From: CAYGUK01 sp964352985
GTDB taxonomy: Bacteria > Pseudomonadota > Gammaproteobacteria > JAHCLG01
Assembly: GCA_964352985.1 (NCBI GenBank)
Contig: CAYGUK010000082.1
Location: 1-18,564, forward strand
DNA length: 18,564 nucleotides
Direction: 5' to 3'
How positions within the stretch are numbered: the first letter of the stretch is position 1; each line of letters begins with the position of its first letter. A program made the position numbers and the translations under genes. The notes below the pieces were generated by a model that was not told the origin of the DNA, did no database searches, and saw only the letters and a list, made by a program, of their open reading frames with translations. Positions 8,753 to 16,095 of the stretch are shown piece by piece.

Positions 8753-9778
8753 CTATATCTTTGCTTTTATTGCAGAAATGAAGTCATCGACATCTTGCCT
8801 TGTATTGTCAAAACTGCATACGAAACGGGCAATATCTTGATCTTCATCCCATAAATAAAAAAAGTATTCTTCTTGTAAAGACTTGATGATGGCATGAGGT
8901 AGCTGACAATAAACCATATTGCTTTGTACTTCTTGAGTAATATTAACCGCGCTAATTAAGTTTAATTGGGATGCTAGATATTGAGCGATTTGATTGGAAT
9001 GCCTAGCATTCTCGATCCATAAATTTTCTTGGATATAGGGAATAAATTGACTGGAGACATAACGCATTTTTGATGAAAGTTGCATGGCTTGTTTTTGACT
9101 ATAAAATAAATCTTGTGCAAGATTTTTATTTTGCACAATTAACGCTTCAGCTAACATCAAACCATTTTTTGTTCCACCAAAATTAACGGCATCAATACCT
9201 TCAATTATTTCAGCGAAAGTGCAATTTAAACTAGCAATGGCATTGGATAATCTAGCGCCATCGATATATGTATAACAATTATTTTTTTTTGCGAACGCTA
9301 CTAAGTTTTTTAATTCTGCTAGGGTATAGACTTGACCAATTTCATTAGTTTGACTGATACAAATAACGCGAGGTTGTGTTTCATGCGGATTGCCTTTTGC
9401 ATGGAGTAAAGGTTTGATAAGTGAAGGTGTTAGTTTGCCATCAACAGAATTGACTGTTAATAATTTTGCGCCTGCAAAATGTTCAGGGGCTCCACACTCA
9501 TGAACATTTATATGCGCCATTTGGGAACAAATTACAGCTTCATAAGGTTTTAACATCGCTGCAATTGTGAGAGTATTTGCTGCAGTCCCATTTGTTAAGA
9601 AAAAAATATCAACTTCCTTTTCGCATAAATCAGTAATCAATTTTTTTGCCTTAAGGGTGTAAGGATCATCTCCGTAACCTATAACGTGTCCTTCATTGAT
9701 TTCATTTAACATTTGCATGACTTTTGGATGAACACTGGCATTATTATCACTAGCAAATCGACGTTGATTATTGTTCAT
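8753..9778 (-). CDS. ltaE: Low-specificity L-threonine aldolase
   Basis: 341 residues, the usual family length. It is a fold-type I PLP enzyme that splits L-threonine or allo-threonine into glycine and acetaldehyde in the cytoplasm. Visible features: FASDNNASVHPKV near the N-terminus, YGDDPYT, TNGTAAN phosphate-binding loop (62-68), SQMAHINVHECGAPE with the stacking His89, YIDGARL with Asp173 contacting the PLP ring, and the Schiff-base lysine in FGGTKNG (Lys204). The ATG has AAGGA eight bases upstream. It begins 11 bases after the purB stop and is almost certainly cotranscribed with it. Close relatives annotated as beta-eliminating lyases share this fold, so substrate range is inferred. Confidence 0.9.
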   Translation of the reverse strand: MNNNQRRFASDNNASVHPKVMQMLNEINEGHVIGYGDDPYTLKAKKLITDLCEKEVDIFFLTNGTAANTLTIAAMLKPYEAVICSQMAHINVHECGAPEHFAGAKLLTVNSVDGKLTPSLIKPLLHAKGNPHETQPRVICISQTNEIGQVYTLAELKNLVAFAKKNNCYTYIDGARLSNAIASLNCTFAEIIEGIDAVNFGGTKNGLMLAEALIVQNKNLAQDLFYSQKQAMQLSSKMRYVSSQFIPYIQENLWIENARHSNQIAQYLASQLNLISAVNITQEVQSNMVYCQLPHAIIKSLQEEYFFYLWDEDQDIARFVCSFDNTRQDVDDFISAIKAKI

Positions 9779-9789
9779 TGGTTTATTCC

Positions 9790-11157
9790 TTAAATTTCAT
9801 TAGCACGAGTAACAGCATTGCCGACATAATTTAAAGGTGTGAGTTTCTTCAATGCCATTTTTACTTCAATAGGTAATTCAAGTGTATCAATGAAATGATG
9901 AATTTTTTCTTGATCAAGTGTGTGACCACGTGATAATTCTTTTAATTTCTCATAAGGTTTTTCACAGCCATAGCGACGCATGACAGTTTGAATCGCTTCG
10001 GTAAGAACTTCCCAATGGCCAAGTAAATCAGCATTAATAATGTTTTCGTTAATTTGTAATTTATTAATTCCCTTGATCATTGATTGATAAGCTACAACAG
10101 AATGACCAATACAAACACCGATGTTGCGCATTAATGTTGAATCGACTAAATCACGCTGCCATCTTGATGTGGGTAATTGAGTATTTAAAAAACGCATGAT
10201 GGCATTGGCAAAACCAAGATTACCTTCTGCATTTTCAAAATCGATGGGATTAATTTTGTGTGGCATTGTTGATGAGCCTACTTCATTCGCAATAGATTTT
10301 TGTGAAAAATAATTTAATGAGATGTAACCCCACATATCACGATTAAAATCTATAAATATGGTATTTAGGTGCGATAAAATAAAAAAGAATTCAGCCGTAC
10401 TATCATGAGGTTCAATTTGTGTTGTATAAGGATTAAATTGTAATCCTAAATATTCAATAATTGATTTACTGAAGTCTGGCCAATTAATTTCAGGATAAGC
10501 AACTAAATGCGCATTAAAATTACCCACAGCACCATTTAATTTTCCTAATAAAGGCGTGGAGGCAAGCTTCTCACGTTGACGCTTTAATCTCGCAACGGTA
10601 TTTGCAATTTCCTTTCCAATCGTTGTAGGAGAGGCTGCTTGACCATGTGTTCTTGAAAGCATGGGCTGAGCGGCATGTTGATGAGCGAGTTGAGTTAATG
10701 CGTGAATTATTTGATCAATTGTCGGGATGAGAACTTGTTCTCTGGCATCTTTTAACATTAGCGCATAAGATAAATTATTAATATCTTCCGAAGTACAAGC
10801 AAAATGGATGAATTCACTGATAGCGGCTAATTCTTTATTAGACGAAATTTTTTCTTTAAGAAAATACTCAACTGCTTTTACATCATGATTAGTCGTTTTT
10901 TCAATTTGCTTAATTTTTTTAGCATCAGTTTCGTCAAATTGTTGTAGTATAGATTCAAGATATTCGTTTGCACTGTCACTCAATGAGGGTACTTCTTTTA
11001 CATCTGGGTGCTTTGCAAGGAATTGTAACCATCTAATTTCAATTAGAACCCGTTGATACATTAAGCCGAATTCACTGACTATTTTACGTAGAGATTCTGT
11101 GCGCTCGGCGTAACGACCGTCAAGCGGGGAAATAGCCATTAAAGTTGAAAGTTCCAT
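9790..11157 (-). CDS. purB: Adenylosuccinate lyase
   Basis: 455 residues, matching the 456 of E. coli PurB. It catalyses two beta-eliminations releasing fumarate in purine synthesis: SAICAR to AICAR and adenylosuccinate to AMP. The fumarase/aspartase superfamily signature GSSTMPHKINP is at 294-304, with the flexible-loop catalytic serines Ser295/296. The proton-transfer His171 sits in SRTHGQAASP and His91 in TTNHDVKAVEY. The N-terminus MAISPLDGRYAERT is typical of the gammaproteobacterial branch. ATG is preceded by AAGG about seven bases away. It heads a pair with the threonine aldolase and diverges from the phosphatidyltransferase gene. Confidence 0.98.
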   Translation of the reverse strand: MELSTLMAISPLDGRYAERTESLRKIVSEFGLMYQRVLIEIRWLQFLAKHPDVKEVPSLSDSANEYLESILQQFDETDAKKIKQIEKTTNHDVKAVEYFLKEKISSNKELAAISEFIHFACTSEDINNLSYALMLKDAREQVLIPTIDQIIHALTQLAHQHAAQPMLSRTHGQAASPTTIGKEIANTVARLKRQREKLASTPLLGKLNGAVGNFNAHLVAYPEINWPDFSKSIIEYLGLQFNPYTTQIEPHDSTAEFFFILSHLNTIFIDFNRDMWGYISLNYFSQKSIANEVGSSTMPHKINPIDFENAEGNLGFANAIMRFLNTQLPTSRWQRDLVDSTLMRNIGVCIGHSVVAYQSMIKGINKLQINENIINADLLGHWEVLTEAIQTVMRRYGCEKPYEKLKELSRGHTLDQEKIHHFIDTLELPIEVKMALKKLTPLNYVGNAVTRANEI

Positions 11158-11190
11158 GCAACACCTTACAGATTTTGTTATAGTGGCCGA

Positions 11191-11220
11191 ATTATCCTAA
11201 ATAATGACAGGAAAGTCCAA
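11191..11220 (-). promoter_or_regulatory. Candidate purB promoter
   Basis: On the minus strand: TTGGAC (11220-11215), an 18-base spacer, then GATAAT (11196-11191). Transcription would begin near 11184, giving a short leader before the purB ATG. The -35 lies inside the first codons of the divergent gene if that gene starts at 11204, but is intergenic if it starts at 11237. Confidence 0.45.
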
Positions 11221-11827
11221 GCGCTTTAAAAATAATATGATAGAAAATTTTCTACGACCTATTTACCAGAAAATCTTAGTTAATCCTGTTGCGCGACTAC
11301 TGGTTAAGTCACCACATATGAGTGCAAATATTGTTACTTTAATCAGTGCAATATTAGGCATATTAGTCGCATTAGCACTTTATTTTCATTTGATGTATAG
11401 CGGACTTCTTTTATTATTATTGTCAGGTTATTGTGATACTTTAGATGGAACCCTGGCAAGAATGCAGGGATGCGCGAATGCTTTAGGTACGTCACTCGAT
11501 ATTGTAGCGGATCGTGTTGTTGAATTTTCAGTAATCTTAGGTTTATATCTTATTCATCCAGTATCGAACGGTGTTATGTGTTTATTTATGTTGGGTAGTG
11601 TTTTAATTTGCATTACTTCTTTTTTAGTTGTGGGTATTTATACTGAGAATGATAGCGAAAAAGGTTTTTATTATAGTCCTGGTATTATTGAGAGACCTGA
11701 GGCTTTTGTCTTTTTTGTTTTAATGATTTTACTGCCTTCAAATTTTTATATTTTAGGGTGGTTATTTAGTGTGTTGGTTTTTTTAACCGCATTTGTAAGA
11801 TTATGGCAATTCTCAAAGTACCAATGA
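11204..11827 (+). CDS. CDP-alcohol phosphatidyltransferase family protein
   Basis: 207 residues, integral membrane. The full family motif D-x2-DG-x2-AR-x8-G-x3-D-x3-D is present at 78-103 (DTLDGTLAR, then G95, D99, D103); these acidic residues bind the metal and CDP-activated lipid. Hydrophobic helices follow and precede the motif. Members swap CMP for an alcohol such as glycerol phosphate, serine or inositol; the acceptor cannot be told here. The start is uncertain: ATG at 11204 has no ribosome binding site, and ATG at 11237 (residue 12, MIENFLRP) is an equally plausible start. The next gene begins 39 bases downstream on the same strand. Confidence 0.88.
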   Translation: MTGKSKRFKNNMIENFLRPIYQKILVNPVARLLVKSPHMSANIVTLISAILGILVALALYFHLMYSGLLLLLLSGYCDTLDGTLARMQGCANALGTSLDIVADRVVEFSVILGLYLIHPVSNGVMCLFMLGSVLICITSFLVVGIYTENDSEKGFYYSPGIIERPEAFVFFVLMILLPSNFYILGWLFSVLVFLTAFVRLWQFSKYQ

Positions 11828-11866
11828 TATACTTGTTTTTTATTTCTTAAGTTAAAGGGTACTTGA

Positions 11867-12982
11867 ATGAAATGTTTAGCTGCAATTAGCCTACATGCAA
11901 ACGAAGATTTAGAAATTGCTGAAATTGATGTGCAAGGTCCAAAAAGTGGTGAAGTTTTAATTCAAGTAATTGCGAGTGGTGTTTGTCACACTGATGCTTA
12001 TACTCTATCAGGAGCTGATCCTGAAGGATTGTTTCCTGCAATCTTAGGTCATGAAGGCGGCGGAATTGTTGTAGAGGTTGGTCCTAATGTCAAAGATATT
12101 GTTGTTGGCGATCATGTGATTCCACTTTATACGCCAGAATGTAAAAGTTGTAAATTTTGTTTATCAGACAAAACAAATTTATGTCAGACTATTCGACAAA
12201 CTCAAGGACAAGGCGTGATGCCAGATGGCACTTCTCGTTTTAGTTTAAATGGTAAACCTCTATACCATTACATGGGCACTTCAACTTTCTCACAATTTAC
12301 AGTATTACCTGAAATCGCAGTTGCAAAAATTAATAAGCAAGCGCCATTAGAAAAAGTCTGTTTATTAGGTTGTGGAATTACAACAGGTATTGGTGCGGTG
12401 TTAAATACAGCCAAAGTAGAAGCAGGGAGTTCTGTCGCTGTTTTTGGCTTAGGTGGTATTGGTCTAAGTGTTATTCAAGGTGCGGTCATGGCGAATGCTG
12501 AGAAAATTATTGCCATAGATATTAATCCCGATAAATTTAACCTAGCAAAACAAATGGGTGCTACTGATGTCATCAATCCCAATGATTATGATGCTGCTAT
12601 TCAAGACGTTATCATAGATGAAACCCATGGCGGCGTTGATTATTCATTTGAGTGTATCGGTAGAGTTGAAACAATGAGAGCGGCATTAGAATGTTGTCAT
12701 AAGGGATGGGGAGTATCAACTATTATAGGTGTAGCCGGAAGTGGTGAAGAAATTTCAACGAGACCCTTCCAACTTGTTACAGGTCGAAAATGGCAGGGAA
12801 CAGCATTTGGTGGTGTGAAAGGGCGATCTGAATTACCTAATTATGTTGAACAATATCTAAATAAACAAATTAAAATAGATGAATTTATTACCCACACATT
12901 ACCCTTGAAAGATATAAATAAGGCTTTTTCTTTGATGCATCAAGGTAAAAGTATTCGAAGTGTAATTATGCTTCACCAGTAA
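11867..12982 (+). CDS. frmA: S-(hydroxymethyl)glutathione dehydrogenase (class III alcohol dehydrogenase)
   Basis: 371 residues, the usual size. It oxidises S-hydroxymethylglutathione, the spontaneous formaldehyde-glutathione adduct, to S-formylglutathione with NAD+; the class also reduces S-nitrosoglutathione. Catalytic zinc ligands are Cys40 (GVCHTD), His62 (GHEG) and Cys169 (GCGITTG). Structural zinc cysteines are 92, 95, 98 and 106 (PECKSCKFC..TNLC). Arg110 in QTIRQTQG corresponds to the class III arginine (Arg115 in the human enzyme) that recognises glutathione. The Rossmann motif GLGGIG is at 194-199, followed by Asp218, which favours NAD. AAAGGG lies seven bases before ATG. The usual partner S-formylglutathione hydrolase is not adjacent. 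Confidence 0.95.
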   Translation: MKCLAAISLHANEDLEIAEIDVQGPKSGEVLIQVIASGVCHTDAYTLSGADPEGLFPAILGHEGGGIVVEVGPNVKDIVVGDHVIPLYTPECKSCKFCLSDKTNLCQTIRQTQGQGVMPDGTSRFSLNGKPLYHYMGTSTFSQFTVLPEIAVAKINKQAPLEKVCLLGCGITTGIGAVLNTAKVEAGSSVAVFGLGGIGLSVIQGAVMANAEKIIAIDINPDKFNLAKQMGATDVINPNDYDAAIQDVIIDETHGGVDYSFECIGRVETMRAALECCHKGWGVSTIIGVAGSGEEISTRPFQLVTGRKWQGTAFGGVKGRSELPNYVEQYLNKQIKIDEFITHTLPLKDINKAFSLMHQGKSIRSVIMLHQ

Positions 12983-13150
12983 ATAATCAACAAAACAGTA
13001 GTTTTGATTTATGTTGAATCTTATCTACTATAGAAAAACCTTGCCCATAATTCATTTATCCGCTAAATTGTCGGCGTAAAAAACAAAGCTCATTCATATT
13101 ACCGTTTCATGGTGAGTTCTTTATATAAAGAATATTAATGTTGATAGAAA
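12983..13150. other. Intergenic stretch after frmA, no gene seen
   Basis: No coding frame with a ribosome binding site was found. It holds a short CAAAAC-AGTA-GTTTTG hairpin (too AT-rich to be a confident terminator) and a perfect 16-bp palindrome TTCTTTATATAAAGAA at 13117-13132, which could be an operator or chance in AT-rich DNA. Confidence 0.5.
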
Positions 13151-13158
13151 AATATATT

Positions 13159-13269
13159 GTAACTATTCAGCATAAATGCTAAATAGTTACCCTGATAATC
13201 CCCATCGCGTAAGAAAGTCTGTTCTTTTCAGTGTTTCTACGTTGTTGCTTAAATTTGGTGAATAGTTAC
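13159..13269. mobile_element. 111-bp IS66-type miniature inverted-repeat element (MITE), candidate
   Basis: The ends are GTAACTATTCA (13159-13169) and its exact complement TGAATAGTTAC (13259-13269). Direct 8-bp copies of AATATATT flank it at 13151-13158 and 13270-13277. Ends starting GTAA with 8-bp target duplications are hallmarks of the IS66 family. No transposase fits in 111 bp, so it would move only in trans. A further inverted copy, AATAGTTAC at 13182-13190, folds with the left end into a long hairpin (13159-13190). The flanking octamer is itself a palindrome, so the whole can also be read as a 21-bp inverted repeat; that is the main alternative. Confidence 0.6.
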
Positions 13270-13272
13270 AAT
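13245..13272 (+). promoter_or_regulatory. Hybrid promoter at the right end of the miniature element
   Basis: TTGCTT (13245-13250) lies inside the element. After a 16-base spacer comes TACAAT (13267-13272), whose first three bases are the element's end and last three the flanking duplication. It points at the oxygenase gene and would start transcription about 20 bases before its ATG. Confidence 0.45.
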
Positions 13273-13298
13273 ATATTTTAAATTAACTAGAGGTTTCT

Positions 13299-14132
13299 AT
13301 GAGTATAAAAAAAGTAGATTATCATGCAACTAACGCCGCAGAACTTTTCACTCAATCAATCGTTGAAACTGGTTTTGCTGTGATTACTTCACCACCAATT
13401 GAATTAAAATTTATTCACGAAGTTTACAAAGAATGGTTACAATTTTTTTATAGCGATGAAAAATTTCAATTATTATTTAAAAAAACACAAGAAGGTTATT
13501 TTCCTATTACCCAATCTGAATTGGCTGTGGGGCACAGCGTTAAAGATATAAAAGAATTTTATCAAATCTATCCTTGGGGAATTTATCCTCAATCAGTTAG
13601 TGATAAAGCTAGAGAATTGTATAGAATGCTTAATGAATTAGGTTCAACACTATTAACATGGTTACAACAACAATTACCTGAAAAAATTTGTAATCAATTC
13701 TCAATGCCATTACCTGATATGGTGAAGGATAGCCCTTTAACTATGTTAAGAATTTTACATTATCCGCCGTTTACAGGTGATGAAGAGCCTGGTGCTTTAC
13801 GCGCGGCTCCCCATGAAGATATTAATATTTTGACATTACTTGTTGCCTCAAGCGAACCTGGTTTGCAAATCCTAAATAAAAATAATGAATGGATCGATGT
13901 TGGAACCGATGAGGGTAATATTGTAATCAACAGTGGAGATATGTTGCAAGTTGCAACTCACAATTACGTCAAAGCGACTACTCACCGAGTTTATAATCCT
14001 AAGCAAAGTCAAAATGTTTCCAGACTTTCCATGCCTTTATTTTTACATCCCCGGAACGAAGTTTTTTTATCCCATGATTTGACAGCTGAAGCTTTTCTAC
14101 ATCAGCGTCGAGTAGAAAATGGTGTTTTGTAG
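13299..14132 (+). CDS. 2-oxoglutarate/Fe(II)-dependent oxygenase, isopenicillin N synthase-like
   Basis: 277 residues with the double-stranded beta-helix core of the 2OG-Fe(II) superfamily. Iron ligands are His172 and Asp174 (APHEDINILTLL) and His229 (TTHRVYNP). Arg242 and Ser244 (RLSMPLF) form the RxS motif that holds the 2-oxoglutarate carboxylate. The N-terminal part (GFAVITSPPI, then the YPPF region) matches the isopenicillin N synthase/plant hormone oxidase type. Such enzymes hydroxylate, desaturate or cyclise small molecules; the substrate here is unknown. AGAGG lies five bases before ATG. It follows frmA on the same strand, but the insertion-like element between them suggests separate transcription. 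Confidence 0.88.
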   Translation: MSIKKVDYHATNAAELFTQSIVETGFAVITSPPIELKFIHEVYKEWLQFFYSDEKFQLLFKKTQEGYFPITQSELAVGHSVKDIKEFYQIYPWGIYPQSVSDKARELYRMLNELGSTLLTWLQQQLPEKICNQFSMPLPDMVKDSPLTMLRILHYPPFTGDEEPGALRAAPHEDINILTLLVASSEPGLQILNKNNEWIDVGTDEGNIVINSGDMLQVATHNYVKATTHRVYNPKQSQNVSRLSMPLFLHPRNEVFLSHDLTAEAFLHQRRVENGVL

Positions 14133-14147
14133 AATTCGGACTTATCA

Positions 14148-14168
14148 CAAAGGAACGTTACCTTTTTG
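14148..14168 (+). terminator. Weak intrinsic terminator after the oxygenase gene
   Basis: CAAAGG and CCTTTTTG flank AACGTTA, giving a 5-6-bp stem that runs into five T. It starts 15 bases after the stop codon. The stem is short, so efficiency is doubtful. Confidence 0.35.
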
Positions 14169-14169
14169 A

Positions 14170-14549
14170 TTACTTTGATATTTTCAATATTGGGACATTT
14201 TTAAAGATCTTCTACAATTGTCCATAATTGCGCGCGATGTTATATTGTAATTCGTCAAGTATCATTTTGTGACTGATTAACAAATTGAATGAATATTCAA
14301 TGATTTATAAAAATATAATATAACTTAATGATTTATAATGTTTTATTATAATACTTCAAATAGATTGTTACAATTAAATTAATTGAACGTTCATTTAAAT
14401 TATGATAACATAAATCCAGAAATTCGAAATTAACATAAATGATTCATAGCTTGATTCTATCAACTTAATAAAAATATTCGATTTTATTTACTAAGTGTCA
14501 TTTGTCAAACTAGTGCTATGAATTGATTAAAAGAACTGGGAGAAAAGCG
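14170..14549. other. Long AT-rich upstream region of the small secreted peptide gene
   Basis: No credible gene was found. The stretch is strongly AT-rich and holds two copies of AATGATTTATAA 28 bases apart (14299-14310 and 14327-14338), an inverted repeat TTGAAT-GAAT-ATTCAA (14286-14301) and a GAACGTTC palindrome near 14390. A possible -35 TTGTCA (14502-14507) has only a poor -10 (GATTAA, 14525-14530). It may be a regulatory region or degenerate DNA. Confidence 0.4.
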
Positions 14550-14696
14550 ATGAACAAGATCTTAATGACTTTATTAATCGGTGTAGGCTTTATGGTGAGT
14601 GCAACTTCTTTTGCTTATCCAGAAAGTTTCAGACATGGTCATTTCATGACGGTACAAACTTTCCAACAACATGTTCAACAAGCAAATGTTAAATAA
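14550..14696 (+). CDS. Small secreted peptide (48 residues)
   Basis: This gene is too short for common ORF cutoffs. ATG is preceded by GGGAG seven bases upstream, a strong ribosome binding site. The product begins MNKILMTLLIGVGF and has a classic signal peptide: one Lys, a hydrophobic core, and a likely signal peptidase I site after SFA (residue 22). The predicted mature peptide of 26 residues starts YPESFRHGHF and is rich in Gln and His, with no cysteine. It ends 22 bases before a long hairpin. I do not recognise a family; similar small exported proteins are common but mostly unstudied. Coding status rests on the ribosome site, signal peptide and terminator position. Confidence 0.7.
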   Translation: MNKILMTLLIGVGFMVSATSFAYPESFRHGHFMTVQTFQQHVQQANVK

Positions 14697-14718
14697 GTCT
14701 ATGTTTCCTTTAAAATCG

Positions 14719-14747
14719 CCGATATCTCAATTTAATTGAGGTATCGG
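14719..14747. terminator. Bidirectional hairpin between convergent small genes
   Basis: CCGATA-T-CTCAATT and AATTGAG-G-TATCGG form a nearly perfect 14-bp stem. It is followed by TTTGAAAT on the plus strand and CGATTTTAAA on the minus strand. It would end the small-peptide transcript. The stop codon of the 85-residue minus-strand gene (14727-14729) lies within it. Confidence 0.6.
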
Positions 14748-14984
14748 TTTGAAATCACTACTTAGATGTTCATCAAGATCCTTATTACTGACGAACAAAT
14801 ATAATAAAGGAATGTATAAATTCAAATTATCATCAACGTGTATAACGAGTTTAATAGCAATTGATGAAATGTCATTTAAAATTATGCTAGGACTATCGAT
14901 TCTTGCTCTAATTCCCTCAAATAGTTCATACATCCAAGTTTCCGGATAATCATCACCACCCAACATTAAGTCACGTCTTGCCAT
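14727..14984 (-). CDS. Small hypothetical protein (85 residues)
   Basis: I do not recognise a family. The protein starts MARRDLMLGGDDYPETWMYE and continues with alternating hydrophobic and charged stretches (IKLVIHVDDNLNLYIPLLYLFVS) that suggest a small mixed alpha/beta fold; there is no signal peptide or clear membrane helix. The start ATG is 21 bases downstream of the porin stop and has AAAGAG about seven bases upstream, so it is probably the last gene of the porin transcript. Its final codons form the left part of the shared hairpin. The opposite-strand frame here (14749-14949) looks like a shadow. Coding is likely but not certain. Confidence 0.55.
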   Translation of the reverse strand: MARRDLMLGGDDYPETWMYELFEGIRARIDSPSIILNDISSIAIKLVIHVDDNLNLYIPLLYLFVSNKDLDEHLSSDFKPIPQLN

Positions 14985-15005
14985 AAAATCACTCTTTACA
15001 TATAG

Positions 15006-15998
15006 TTAAGCAGTATGCAATGTTACCTTAAGATAAGGACCGATAATACTCAAATCATCACGTATTTGTGTGATCACATTAAAATATCCACCAGCTCTAA
15101 ATCCACCTTCAATATCGAGTTTGGTACTTTTACTTGCTTGCCATAGATAACCTAATCCCAGTTTTATATTAGCTGTTGGAAATAGATGAGTTTCTTTTGC
15201 TAATCCTAAACTGATAATGGGTGTAAAAACGTTATTTACATAGCGTACCTCACTAGTAAATCCTTGGCGTGTTCCCACTAAAAGACTGGATGTGAAATTT
15301 GTCATGAGATAAAAGTGTGAAAATAAATTTAAATGAGTTTTAATTCCTGCAACTAAACCAATACCATGAAAAATATTATTATTAACAATAATATCAGTGA
15401 CAGGAATTGCTGGGTTATTCGTTAGTTGACCGTTAAAGTAATCTTGACGTCCTTCAAATCGAATATGAGCGTAACGGATTCCACCATAATAAGTTAAGAC
15501 TAAATTTTTTGCGTACTGAGCCGCATGACCAAAAATTAAATCAGTTTGGCGAAATTTAAATTTCTGAGTAGAGACGGCGCTTTGAAAATCTGCGGGTTGT
15601 AATAAATTAACAACTGATGGAGTGAGTGGTGAGAATATCACTTGTCCTTGAGGCGCATCAATTGTATTTGTGTCAGATGTAGAATAATAAGTATATTGCA
15701 GACTTATTGAATTAGGGGTATCTGGCACATCGTATCCAAGATTAATATCAAAACCATAATGATATCCAGGTTGTTGAGAAATCACTTGTCCAACTAATGG
15801 ATTGGCCGCGGAACTAATAATAGCATACTGCAAATGATTATTTGCAGGTGTTGCGTAGAAATTGCCGAAACCGATAGAAATTTGTTTAGCAAGTTTTGGA
15901 ATGATGACGTAATTATTATATAAATTTGTTTTATCATTGGCGTAGGCAAAATTGACTAAACCAAAACTGATTAGAATCACGCTTAATATGCGCTTCAT
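15006..15998 (-). CDS. Outer membrane beta-barrel protein, Legionella MOMP-like
   Basis: 330 residues. A signal peptide (MKRILSVILISFGLVNFAYA, cleavage after residue 20) is followed by alternating beta-strand segments. Motifs resemble the Legionella major outer membrane protein family: GFDINLGYDVPDTPNSISLQY, then a later FGHAAQYAKNL..YYGGIRYAHI strand pair and GLVAGIKTHLNLFSHFYL. The C-terminus ends YLKVTLHTA without the usual final aromatic residue. In Legionella such proteins are abundant porins that also bind host factors; that role is only inferred here. GGGGGA lies six bases before ATG. Gene order with the K+ channel (97 bases upstream) suggests partial cotranscription. Confidence 0.82.
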   Translation of the reverse strand: MKRILSVILISFGLVNFAYANDKTNLYNNYVIIPKLAKQISIGFGNFYATPANNHLQYAIISSAANPLVGQVISQQPGYHYGFDINLGYDVPDTPNSISLQYTYYSTSDTNTIDAPQGQVIFSPLTPSVVNLLQPADFQSAVSTQKFKFRQTDLIFGHAAQYAKNLVLTYYGGIRYAHIRFEGRQDYFNGQLTNNPAIPVTDIIVNNNIFHGIGLVAGIKTHLNLFSHFYLMTNFTSSLLVGTRQGFTSEVRYVNNVFTPIISLGLAKETHLFPTANIKLGLGYLWQASKSTKLDIEGGFRAGGYFNVITQIRDDLSIIGPYLKVTLHTA

Positions 15999-16056
15999 TA
16001 TTATTCCCCCAAATTAATTCTAACTGCTAACGATGTTTACGAAAAAGAAACGCAAA

Positions 16057-16085
16057 ATTCTAAAGAGTTTATGAGTAAAGGTAAA
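16057..16085 (-). promoter_or_regulatory. Candidate promoter for the porin gene
   Basis: On the minus strand TTTACC (16085-16080) and TAGAAT (16062-16057) are separated by 17 bases. The start point would be about 50 bases before the porin ATG. Confidence 0.45.
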
Positions 16086-16095
16086 GAACAAGATA

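Noticed and set aside
13117..13132. 16-bp palindrome as a mobile element end
   Set aside because: No partner copy or target duplication was found; it is AT-rich and may be an operator or chance.
14749..14949. 66-residue plus-strand frame
   Set aside because: It overlaps the better supported 85-residue minus-strand gene, which has a ribosome site and operon-like spacing.
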